Below are positions 11,739-22,824 of a stretch of DNA of 64,000 nt, piece after piece. The stretch covers positions 1 through 64,000 of the forward strand of contig JADFUC010001218.1 of the NCBI GenBank assembly GCA_019722365.1, in the 5' to 3' direction. The stretch comes from Lithospermum erythrorhizon. Taxonomy: Eukaryota > Streptophyta > Magnoliopsida > Boraginales > Boraginaceae. Positions within the stretch are counted from its first letter, which is position 1. Each line of letters begins with the position of its first letter. Both the position numbers and the translations under genes were made by a program. Below the pieces are notes generated by a model. The model worked only from the letters and a program-made list of their open reading frames with translations. It searched no databases and was not told the DNA's origin.

Positions 11739-14700
11739 TCAGGGTAATCGGCAATGCAGATTCTCTCGCTTAAACCTCCGCGATACTACTCCACCGCCGG
11801 ATGCAATACATACCCAGACCGAACGATACTGCCTCGGCTGCTTTGAAAACCCGGGCGCTTCTGTACCTCGGCCACCGCTAACTCTCATCTCCACCATATA
11901 CCAAGAAAGCATCTTTAGTTCTTCCTCGTATACTTCAAGATGCACTTCATCGTAAACCTCAGTTGGCTTACCCTGGATTAGCCGGGTATTCATCGGGTTA
12001 CACTTTAAATGCGATAAGCATACATCAGTCTAGCCATGACAACATGGTACACGACGGATCCTTATAGCCGCAAGATAGGCGTATGTCCTTCATTCTCGCT
12101 CATCCTCAAATACCAGTGAAAGGACAACGCGGCTCCCGCCTGAGTTTTAACTCCAATGCCCCGCTGTGAGACATCTTTCTCGAATTACCATTAACCTCAA
12201 GCATCTTATTCACATAAGTATCCCCGACAAAGTCCAAATCGCCTCCTCGCTCGATCCCGTGGATCTTTATTCCAAAGTATATATCATGGCCGCCAAGTCC
12301 TTCATTGAGAAATATCAGACACTAATCCTTGGATCGAAGTTTAGTAAATTGGCCAAGAGCTCTTAATGATAAGTACGTCATCTACATACGTGACTGGGCT
12401 TTAACGATACACTCCCACTTACCTCTTTGTATACACACAAGATTGTGTTCTTCGCTCTTGATTTAAAACCAAATCCTTTGATTGATTCATCAAACGTAGA
12501 TTCCACCCCCCCTCATTGGATGCCTCTGCTAATTATGTAAAAAATGACTTCGAACTCGCATACCTTCTTAGGCTGTCCTTGTGACATTTAAAGCCCTCCG
12601 AGGCGACTCATGTACATTATCTTTCCTCTTAAATTTCCATTCAGAAATGTCTTTACATCCACATTTTGCCATATTTCATAGTCATGAAATGCAAAGAATG
12701 CGCAAGATTATCCGTGGATTTAAGATAGCTATCAAGTAGTAAGCTGGCTATAGTTCACTCCGTGAACTCTCAGTGCTTTGAAACCTTTCACTACAAGTCT
12801 AGCTTTGAAAACATCAACGCTTCCGTATTTATCATGTTTCTTCCTTTTAAATACCCATTTTACATTCAATAGTGGCAGCCCCATTTGATAAATTCAATGC
12901 GACCAAACCTCAAGGTACATGTAATTCATCTCGACAGATGGCAATTTGCCATTTGTCGAAGATCTCAAGTTATTCATCGGGCTTCTCTTTGTAAGCAGCT
13001 GGCTCGCTACTTTCAATGATGAAAGCTTCACCATGCCCGCCGTCAAGTTCTGGGCGATCCCTATCGATTCCCTATCGTTCTTCCTTACGCCGCGATCACA
13101 ATCGGTCTTCTGGCGAAAAAGTTAAGGTTCCACTCTTGTAAGTTGTTGGGTTGATGCCTCTCGTGATTAGATGACGATATTACCATCGCCGAGCTTCATC
13201 AAGATGAACACTCATTACTTAGTCCTTCTCGACGTATATTTCAAGGAATACTCCTGCTCGGCAATGAAGATTTTATTCTCGCCTAAAAGTAGTAACCAAT
13301 CAAGCTTCCCTGGATATCCTATGAAAGGGTATTTAATGATTCTGGGCGCAGCTTATCTTCTTTGTTAATCTCTTAACATAAGCTTCACGCCCCCAAATCT
13401 TAGAAAACCCAACTGAATCTTCCCCAAACCACGCTCACGTGGGAGTTTTATCCGCCGACTGTCGATATCCTGCTTAAGCGTTTGCATATCCCCTTTAAAT
13501 TAACCTGTAGATCGATAGGCTTCATCATAGATCAACCATGTCGTTAAGGGTTCGATTTCTCCTTTCGACACGCCATTACGCTGCGGGCGCTCCCTCATTG
13601 AATAAACAATACCACACCTCTTAAGATTTAGTATTTAACTCAGACTCAAATATTCTCCACCTCTATCGCATCGAGAATCTTTATTGCCTTGTTCAATTAG
13701 TTTTTGTACTTCATTTTGGAACTCCTTAAATTTCTCAAAGCGACTGCGGTTTCGTGTCTCATCGATACACAAACCAGATTCATCAGAAATATCAAGAACG
13801 TAAGGAAGAGTAAATCTCTCCTTCGCAGATGTGTTCATCGCCCACATACACGCCGTATGATCCCCACAAATCTACTTGCCTCTTTCATTGGGCTTGAAAG
13901 CGCATTGGTCATTTTGCCTAAGGCAAGCATCACACTTATCTATGATTTATTAATCGAAACCTTTCAAGTATTCCACCTGGAGCGAGTTTTCGATTCGTTC
14001 TCGCATTGTGACCTAGTCTCAAGTAAACGCCATGGTGATGTTTCTGCTCAAGTCGTTAGGGCTTATTCGTTTTAAGTTTATGTTATATGACTCATTAATC
14101 ATGCCCAAAACGTGATGTAATTATTTCAAGTGGAGGCGGTACCAACACAATTCCCATTCCCTCAAGTATCCTAAATTATCTGATCTATTGAAATGAAAAC
14201 CATCATTATTCGCCAAAACAAAAAATAGAAATAATATTCCTCAAGCAGAAATTGCGTGTACATAGTAAAACTGGAGATAAGTTCGTAAAACAAGGCCCGT
14301 GGCAATTCTAATGATCCTACCGCAGGGCCGCACCTTCGCGCCATTTCCCACACGCAGATCCATTCTTCGAAGTCTTCTATCACTTCCGAGTTCCCGTGAT
14401 ATTACGACAACATGAGAACTACAACCGAAAGTCTAAGACTCAATTTAAGTAGAATTAGAAGTTGTACAAACTTTAATAACATACATACCAGAGGTTTTAG
14501 CGTCATGAGACCATTCTTCCTATCATCTCTGCGGGAACTTCCCCGCAGTCACTCAAATACCCAAAGCCTGCACACGACACTCTCATTATCCTTCCTAGCT
14601 CCTCCCTTTCCAAAGAACTCCTTGATTACTCGAATCCTTTGGTCTTCTACCGGCAAAACTCTTCTTTTCTGAAGTTTCCTCTCTCTTAGTTTCCTCAATC

Positions 14701-15354
14701 GCCTCAAAATGTATGAGTGTATAAGTTTTAGTCTTACTCCAAAGTTCGCCTCAAAGATTCGGTGATCATCTATGCGCCTCAGAGATAACTCAAACTTGTG
14801 CATTACAGTTCATGACAAACCGAGAGAATTTTGGTTCCGAAAGAGACTTTCGTGGACGAGATCCACGCCCGCCTGGAGACACGTGCCTGTGGCGCCAGTC
14901 GATCGAATTTCTAAGCCAATCATTTTAATGATATTTTGCGGCTCGCGGCCCCGTCTGCTCCTGGCCCTGTCGGGCCCACGCAGAGTACGCATGCTGTCAT
15001 ATCTCTCGTTTCTAGCTTCCTTCTCGGAATAATTCCTCAAGTTGCTTCAGATATGTCATATGTCGCCACCTTTTCTTTCATATTGAATTTGGAACGGCGG
15101 TTCCATATCGCAAAGACAGACATTGACATCCACAAAGATTTACTTGCTTTTGTGGGATCCTCCGACGGGAGGCACTATCATTAGGTTTCAAGGAACCTTT
15201 ATCAAGCTGAAGACGATCAGCCTCCTCTGTTTCTCGAGAATGATTCTCGCTTCGGTGACCACTGGCCAAAATTCGAAAGAAAGTCAAATTCCTTTGCACT
15301 TTCTTTAAGTGCCGGTTTAAGCGAGTTCTTAGGAGTAGCAATAGCCGTAGCCAT
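11739..15354 (-). mobile_element. Ty1/copia polyprotein, heavily decayed (gag to RT)
   Basis: On the - strand, from right to left, domain order fits copia. A gag start (MATAIATPKNS) has its ATG at 15354-15352. A GPI segment with GKMTN lies near 13905-13925. Integrase reads EKFKEFQNEVQ and DRGGEYLS within 13635-13847. A post-integrase segment reads FIGYPGK, then ENKIFIAEQEY (about 13260-13335). RT pieces read KWVFKRKKHD..FKARLVVKGF (about 12780-12885) and LGGHDIYFGIKIHG (about 12240-12330), the last equivalent to the LGEAxYILGIKI motif. Many stops and frameshifts; it cannot encode protein. Confidence 0.8.
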
Positions 15355-17333
15355 ATTAATTCTACAACAAGTAACAAAATAACACCAAGAACTATCATGC
15401 TAAACACTTACAAACAATCAGAATACTAATACTTCAAATCTCAATTTAAACATATTAGTATCAAGATCTATTACACACTTAAATTCAAACGCAACACGCT
15501 ACATTTCAATCCGGGGCTTATAATAGTAGCAGTGCTGTTGTCAACCACCATGTAAAACTACATAACTCTCAGCTAGCATTCCCCATGTGACGCTACCCAA
15601 CATTCAGATCTCCGAAACCGGTTACATACCAATTAAACCAAAGTGTTACTTGATCGATCATCCGAAAGCCCACAACGCTAAGTGCGGAAATCACCAACAT
15701 GATCCATTGTCATCAAATGCAACATCAGAATACCTCGCCATCACGTGCCCAATTGATGCACATCGCACAACTTTAAAATTGGCTTCGATACTTCGCTTAA
15801 ATTTTACCTCAAGTAGATTATTATTACTTTGTTTCTTTACTTACCTGCTTATTACTAGCACATAATCGCCATCACATGCAACATGAAAAATAAAAACAGG
15901 GCACGCACATTCAAGAGATATACGATATGGCCCCTAGAACCTATTACATAAGCATTTATCAACATCAACATAAGTCCTAATTTCAGATTCAGATTTCCCA
16001 TCCATCTCGAGTCCACTAAGTATCACCACCGTGAAATGATCTTCAATATCTTCATTTGTTACAATATTTATATATTAATACTAACTCCATCTTGGCTTCT
16101 AAGCCATGTGGGTAAACAGCAAATAAATACAAGAAATATGACTCAAAAGGCTTCGCTTTGAGCAACATTACGTTCGGCACTTAAAAAATAAATAAATGGG
16201 CTATATCTATATACCTCCATTCCAATCACCATTACAAAATATAGCACTTTATTAAACTCTGCTACAAACGAACTTAATAAATATTTTAAATGGTATCGAA
16301 AATGCATGCTTGTAAAATTATTAAATCAATTAATAATTATTACCAATAATTATTAAATCATATACATATTATAGAAAATATTCATCACAAATATATTCTG
16401 AAAAATACATTAAGTAGCAAATTGTTAGCCATGTAATCAAGTATGGTCACTTTTAAATTAATTTAAAAAAGATATAATATAAAGGAAATTAATTAATTTC
16501 ATCACATAATTTAACATAAATTAATTAGTCGATTAAATGACAAATAATCAATAAACCGAATATAACTAGTCCCATGTAATTCCTTAGGAAACCAAAAATA
16601 AAGGAATAAATTCGAATTAGGGTTTTCAAAATTGTGGCACACGTCATATCTGGCTCGGACGACTTTTACGGAAGCCGACGCCGACACGCCGCCGCCTCCA
16701 CTTTGGGCCATCGTCGTCATTTTGGTATCAAACACCTGACACTGACGCCTGGTCGCCAGTCGCGTCGGCCGATTTATGGTAATAAATACCATATTTAACT
16801 CCTTGGCTTTCGATTTAATTTAATTCACCAGAAATCGCTTTCGAGGCTTTAAAATCTTTTTTTAAAATTTATAAAATCTTAACACGTTAAACTCCATAAT
16901 TTTCTTGAACAAATACCACTGGTCGCTCATTAAATAAATTCTTCTTTCATATTTAATTATTAATTAAACAGTCCAGAAATCTCTAAAATTAGTTTGAGGC
17001 ACTTAGAAAACCAAAAATTATGAAATTTAATGGAGATCTTCTACGCATATCTGTATCCAGAAAATTAGGTTTTAATTTTAAAAAAAAAAAAAAATTTACA
17101 CATTTTACAAAACTGTTTTGAAACAAAACCAATTAAATCGCCCCCTTTAATTTACGAACAAAATCCATGTTAACAAAATATGATAATACATCATCATAAA
17201 CTCAGAACACATGTGTAAATCAATAATCAAGAACATGATGATTTATTCTCACTCATATATTTATCAATTAAATATATGAACAAGAATTAATCAAAAAAAT
17301 TGATAAAACACAAAACAAGCATAAAATAAATAA
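15355..17333. other. Non-coding retroelement sequence
   Basis: Upstream side (- strand sense) of the copia gag; probably leader and LTR material. A homopolymer A run is near 17079-17093. No gene and no clean repeat boundaries seen. Confidence 0.4.
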
Positions 17334-18521
17334 TGTAAAGCAACTTTAACTTGGCTCAAGGCGATGCCACTGAAGAAAATTCATTTATGGATATATGATT
17401 ATAAATACAAATCCATAGTTCCGTGGATCTTTGAAAGTGCATACTAAGCATTATTCATATAAACATATAATTAAATATACGACGAGGACTTACAAATAAT
17501 GAGTAAATTCCCACCAAAATCCACACGCCTCGGGGAGGGTTTCCAATCAAGAACTAATCTTACGCTAAGAATAAGGATGAACAAAACTAGAAAAACCCCA
17601 AAAATTTTGGGAGAATTTCTCGCCAAGCTGGGGGGCTTACTAGGTTGGGTGAAAAGTTTTTTACAAAACCGATTTAAAACTCCTAAAGTTTTATTATATG
17701 TAATAAAGTTAAAAAACAAGCCTCGGCAGTTAAACCTCGCTACATTAGTTTCTGAATTTAACTCTATTAGTTCGCTAAGACAATTAACCTAGTCACATCT
17801 AGGTCGAACTATTTCAATTGCTCAATTAAATAGTAAATGAGTCAACATCAACAATCTTCAAGTTATCGATAACATTAAATTACTTTTAACCAATTAAATA
17901 ATTCATTTAATTGATTCTATTTGTTCAATCGATGAGTTCTACATAAAATGTAACTTTGTAATCGGTGTCACATTTCAATTTGCAGAAGTTCTAATTTCAT
18001 AATTTAAATATAACTCAACGCCACGCCACCTTCTGCGCCGATAATAAAGCCAGTATAATAATACACCGACCACCATTATTATTATAACGACACGAAGAAG
18101 ATCTAGCACCGGCCATAACCCCCTTAAATTATCACGGTAACTCCACACCAAGAATATACAATTACTAAGTTGAACACTAAATTCCTGGATAATCACATTT
18201 AACTCCAAATTTTAAATCAAGAAGCACAATTATCTAATCGGCATAATAATAAATGGAACCATACTCTCATTGATTTCCAAACAATATGTTTGATAAGATT
18301 TGATCGTACTACCATATCACCGCATTTATCTCTTTCGGAAGCTCATCCATAAGAACTCTTCAACGGCAAAGTCGTGTTCGAATTCGCAATTCTCGGACGG
18401 GGCGAATCTAATCGAAAGCTGAGCACGCGAACAGACAAAAACGCCGAAAGACTCGTGGTGGTTCAGAGGTCGTACCCATCAAATTCCACAACGCATCGAC
18501 CCATGTGTCGGGCGTGCTACA
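17334..18521 (+). repeat. LTR copy, right edge of the nest (about 1.19 kb)
   Basis: Begins near TGTAAAGC and ends GCTACA next to CCATC. Its first about 930 bp match 9617-10640 and its last about 220 bp match 9215-9452. This is the only copy with both parts in one piece, so it is the best guide to the LTR's full length. Confidence 0.65.
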
Positions 18522-18526
18522 CCATC
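18522..18526 (+). repeat. Target-site duplication, right copy (CCATC)
   Basis: CCATC follows the LTR end ..GCTACA. LINE sequence (- strand KYILQSILVYP) resumes immediately beyond it. Confidence 0.65.
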
Positions 18527-20200
18527 TGGATAAACAAGAATAGATTGTAGAATGTATTTAATTTAGGCGGATCTACGTAAAATTGAAGAATTTAGATTTC
18601 CAACTGAGAATTCTATTTTTGATTTTATGAATGATGGATGAGGAAATAAATTTTCCTCAAGTTAGAACCCATATCAAGAGAAATCCCTATAGGTAACTAC
18701 TGTAAAGTACCTTTTGAAACATTGATATTAAGTATTCAGGATATTATTTTTGAAAACGAGAAGAAAACGAAAGTAAAGCAAGTGATTTAAGCTGGGATTT
18801 ATTAAAATTTATTATTTGGCCCGAATCAGAGTAGAAATTTTTAATGATGTCACAAAAGCTAGATATGCTTTTATTATCAAGATGAATAAAGAAAAAAACT
18901 ATCATCCGCAAAGAGGAGGTGAGAGAATTTTGGTCCATTTTTTGCAACAATTCTTTTTATGTTATTTTTTTGTTCTAATAAAGTGGGACGAAAGAGCTTC
19001 GTAATAAACAACAAATAGAATCGAAGCCAGGGTCGCCTCGCTAAGGCCACAAAGAGGTTTAAAAGGAAGAGCAGCTTTGACTACATGGTCAGTGTATTGA
19101 CGCTTGTAACACAACTTTTAATGAGCTTAATCCAGTGAGTAGGAAAATGTAGTTTTTCGGGCGACGCGAAAGTTAAGTCCCAATTAATCCCTGCCGAAAA
19201 GCTTTGCCTCATGTCAATTTTGATGGCCGCCATGCCATTCTTTTTGCTTTTTGAATTTTTAATTGCACGAGTGATTTCTTGAGCCATTAAAATATTATTT
19301 TGAGCGCCCTTACCATGAATGAAGATATTTTGAAGTGGAGATTTAGATTTAAGCTTGAGTTTATTAACTATGTTTTCGAGGCAATCTTCTATTTACCGAG
19401 ACTAATGTATCTAAATTCATTTATTGCTTTTGGATGATTAGTTTTTGGGACAAGAGTAATGAAAGATATTATTAATTTCTTTTTTCAAGATGTATTTAAG
19501 AAAGCAGCAAGAAAGTCAGCGAGTCGCTTTTAGTCGCATAACGCCAAGCACGTTCCAATTTTTGACAGAATTCTCGCAGGGAACTTAATGTCCAAAAAGA
19601 CGAGCCTTGCGCATCTCAAACAAATAACTTCCCGTGAAAGCGGGAGATGGGTTGTTAATATGCTAAAAAGAGGTGTGCTGAAAATGCTATCGAGGCGGGG
19701 CAGTTCAAAGTTAAATTACTGCGCGGACGCAGTAGGATCAAGAGGTTCTAAGATCTGGTTACGTTATTATTATCCGTGAGCCTGGCTAAGGATGCTACTA
19801 CTTTGGACGAAAGTTGAATGAGCATGAATTTTTTGAATTTTATCTACGCCTCTGCGGATCGACTTTAAATAGAAAAAAAATATCAGACGCGGGCATCGTT
19901 GAAATTTTGACCAAGAATAATTACTCATGGTTCGATCAAGTTTTTTGTAGATAGTACAACCCTTTCTAGTCCCTGACCAAGTAAAATGACAACCAATATA
20001 TTGAAGATCATCTAGGATACGGGAAGAGACGAAACCGTTAAGGAAATCTGGAGTAGATGGATTTTGAGGATCGTGTTTGGCTGAATGGATTAAAATTTGC
20101 TGGACCCCGCCGCGCGGGAGAAATTGTTGCAGGCTGTAGTAAGTGAGTTAGATCGTCTCATGTGTCTTTTCTCATTTCGCGGTGTACTGTGAAATGCAAT
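18527..20200 (-). mobile_element. LINE (L1-type) remnant, 5' half: endonuclease and reverse transcriptase
   Basis: Reading the - strand from about 20100 downward: ILDDLQYIGCHFTWSG then KLDRTMSNYSW match the end of the LINE endonuclease domain (G-x-x-F-T-W, L-D-R). HYSCPKN/ITLVPKTNHPK and FRYISLGK (about 19400-19480) match I-T-L-I-P-K..F-R-P-I-S-L. IFIHGKGAQNNILMAQE is the Q-S-A-F-I-P-G-R..D-N-I-L block. KKNGMAAIKIDM then INWDL is the catalytic K-x-D-x-x-K-A-Y-D region. LTSSLRMIVFFFIHLDN covers the F-A-D-D region in a shifted frame, then SDSGQIINFNKSQL. It stops at KYILQSILVYP at 18527 and continues at 9148 across the LTR nest. Non-functional. Confidence 0.85.
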
Positions 20201-20611
20201 CAAGAACCCACAATGGTTGATTTCGGCCATTAAAAGATTAAATATTTCGAAATATGAATAGTGGGAAACATAAAATTGTACAGGTTGAATCCAAAAGCTT
20301 TTACCCTCACTATGTCATATTGCATCAAACCAAACTAAAGCGGGAAATACGAGCCGACAAAAGTGAGTTAACATTATTAAAGAGCACGCAGTGTCACGCT
20401 TAAACAACATCCGTTTGTAACACTTAATAAGTGTTACAATAAATTGAAACTGTAGCTGCATCTTACTCTTAGTCCCCTATGGGGCTTCAACAAAGAATTT
20501 TCATGATGTCATTTGAAGTCGCTTTCAGAACAATCACCCAAATCCGATTATTATTATGAAAAAATTTGTTTAAGAAACTAAAAAAATAAAGAGAGCAAGT
20601 ATTATAATTAT
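20201..20611. other. Intergenic, no gene seen
   Basis: AT-rich; possibly the 5' end of the LINE or older repeat. Contains acacttaataagtgtta (about 20419-20435), a short palindrome. Nothing else can be supported. Confidence 0.4.
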
Positions 20612-21060
20612 TTATGAAACTGATATTTTTGTTATCTCCAGTAAATGGGGCCAATTCAATATCCATGATGTGAGTCTGTAACCATCCTCTTCCATATCAT
20701 TCCAGTTGGAGGGGCCAGCTTGAAATGGATCAGGAATTTTCATCTTTAAATCCAGCTGATATGGAGGAGTTGGTGAAGTTGAACAGACCCAACCCATTGA
20801 TTGAATCCAACTCACTTGATCTCTTCAAAATGAGAGAGGGAGTGATTGGGTTGTCGTTCTGAGCAATAATAGGAGCGCCATTATTGAAGTCATCAGGCCC
20901 CTCGTGATTATCATGTCTTGATGATCATTATACATGTCTTGATGATCATCATGGTTGGTGCCATAAAGATGTTTCAGAAACCACATCACTTCGATTGAGC
21001 CTCTTCATTCCACATTAACGATTTCTATGAGTAACCAACAACTATCAACATACTCCTGGA
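20612..21060 (-). pseudogene. Unidentified coding-like remnant
   Basis: On the - strand one frame reads GAPIIAQNDNPITPSLILKR and then ELDSINGLGLFNFTNSSI. A second frame reads DPFQAGPSNWNDMEEDGY across the next stretch, and the first frame resumes with IELAPFTGDNKNISF. The mix of Asn/Ser-rich text and hydrophilic runs, with one or two frame changes, looks like a decayed exon of a real plant gene, perhaps the low-complexity C-terminus of a transcription factor. I cannot name the family. The catgtcttgatgatcat repeat near 20917-20955 falls within it. Confidence 0.35.
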
Positions 21061-22421
21061 CTCTAACAGCAGTAAAGAATTCTGAAGAAGGGACAAAGAG
21101 TGGAGAGGATCAAAAAGTTGACTGGAAAATGTCTGGAAAGAAAGAAACACCTGAATGAAATGAGGGAGGGGATTGAGAAGATCAAAAGATTAAATTTGGA
21201 TGGGAACTGCAAGAATCTTTTGGAGAAAGAAGATAAAAGATGATCAGATTAAATATTGACTAATATTTTACCAAGTTTTTGGAAACTTGTAAAGGATTCA
21301 AAGTAGAGAAGCTGATTTTTGTTTGTTTTGTTGGGATTGGAGAGAAGCTGATATGAGTGTAATTCTAAAACGTCTTACAATAAGAATTCAAGGGGAGTAT
21401 GATATGGAAGGGGATACTTTTTATATAAAAAAAAATATATCCCCTGTTGTGGATAGTCTAAGAACATTGGTACGAATGCTTTTAAGACCACCCACATCAA
21501 TGAGTCTTTCTACATCAAATATCCCAATATTTAGTTACAACAAAGAACATTCAAGAAGTAATTACAAGTCATGATTTTTGAAAGATTATTCAATTAACCT
21601 ACATATTTTTCAGACTTTGGTCTAACAAAAAAAACAAACTGCGGGAAGCAAGTACTTATGCTCCCTTTGGTCTGCGACACGTGTATGAAAAATGTACTTT
21701 TTGTTTGGTTGTTCTAATATTTCTCTTACTCCTTTTTTATTTAGCTTTTTTAGTTAATATTTGATAAAATATTAAAAAAAATCACCAATACTTTTTATTT
21801 TAAAAAATCTATAAATAAAATGCATTTTTATTTTTTTCAGATAATAAAAAAATAACTAAAAGACATATGGCGGGGTATCTATTAAATAATAAAAAAGTTA
21901 TTAAAAATATTTAATGATATAAAAAATGAATATTTGATGTGACAAAAAAATTAATTTTTAAATTACCTTACTCTAACCTGAATGCTATATAGGGTATTAT
22001 AAATCCAATCCACAATCATTTTTACTAAATACTTAAACCATACACAAGAAATTAGTAAAATTTAGCAAAACCTCCACCTGTGAGTCAACAACCCCCAAAC
22101 CTGGAACTAATATACACACACCCACATAGTGATTTTAGTAATAAAATGACTATTTTATCCCTGGATATAATTTTTGTAATTATTACATTTAAAAATAGGG
22201 GGGGTAAAATAGTCATTGCACCCCTCAAACAAACACTATTTGGGTGTGTGTATAACAACTCAGAAACCTGGTAGTAATACCCCCTCTCAATATGAACCCC
22301 TCATCATCATAATCTCCTCTCATCAACATCTCTCCCCATATAATCCTGCCTTTTTCAAACAACAATCCTCCTTCATATATATAATCCACCCTCTTTCAAA
22401 CTCCATTTGCCGCTTTAACTC
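21061..22421. other. Intergenic, 5' flank of the TBP gene
   Basis: AT-rich with poly-A/T runs around 21770-21960. No gene supported. The last few hundred bases should include the TBP promoter. Confidence 0.5.
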
Positions 22422-22433
22422 TCTATAAAAATA
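22422..22433 (+). promoter_or_regulatory. Candidate TATA box of the TBP gene
   Basis: tctataaaaata lies about 400 bp upstream of the TBP ATG. If used, transcription would start near 22455-22465 and the 5' leader would contain the 32-bp tandem array. Other AT-rich sites nearby could serve instead. Confidence 0.4.
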
Positions 22434-22560
22434 CAATCATTCGTTAAATAATTCACAAAAAATTATAAAGAAACCTAATTCTTGATTTGGGTTTTTCCTA
22501 TTTGGTAAAAAATTGTTACCCACATAATAATCTTGGATTATCTGATAAAGGGTGTGATCA

Positions 22561-22785
22561 AAATTGGATCTTTATTATATAGGTTGTAATAAAAATTGAA
22601 TCTTTAGTATATAGGTTGTAATAAAAATTGGATCTTTAGGATATAGGGTGTAAGAAAAATTAAAAATTGGATCTTTATTATATTTGATGTAATAAAAATT
22701 GTATCTTTATTATATAGGGTGTGAAAAAAATTGGATCTTTTGTATATAGGGTGTGAAAAAATTGGATCTTTAGTGTATTTTGGGG
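22561..22785 (+). repeat. Tandem array of a 32-bp unit, about 7 copies
   Basis: Units such as aaaaattggatctttagtat + ataggttgtaat repeat at about 22561, 22591, 22623, 22655, 22694, 22725 and 22757. Most are 30-32 bp; one is 39 bp with an internal duplication. Copies differ at a few positions each. The array ends 40 bp before the TBP start codon, so it lies in the likely 5' leader or its intron. Confidence 0.85.
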
Positions 22786-22824
22786 TTTAGTTTGTAATAA
22801 ATTGTTGTAGTAATATAAAGTGAG

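Larger units (their letters stand above)
9149..18521. mobile_element. LTR-retroelement nest inserted into a LINE (about 9.4 kb)
   Basis: This block interrupts one LINE open frame. It begins CGTAATA (probably TGTAATA once) and ends GCTACA, flanked by CCATC on both sides. It holds repeated LTR pieces: a short LTR copy at 9149-9452, a second LTR start at 9617 preceded by purine-rich aagtgaggaggt (polypurine-tract-like), and an LTR at about 17334-18521. Between them lies a - strand copia polyprotein. The order of LTR pieces differs at the two ends, so this is a nest or rearranged element rather than one simple copy. Confidence 0.7.
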
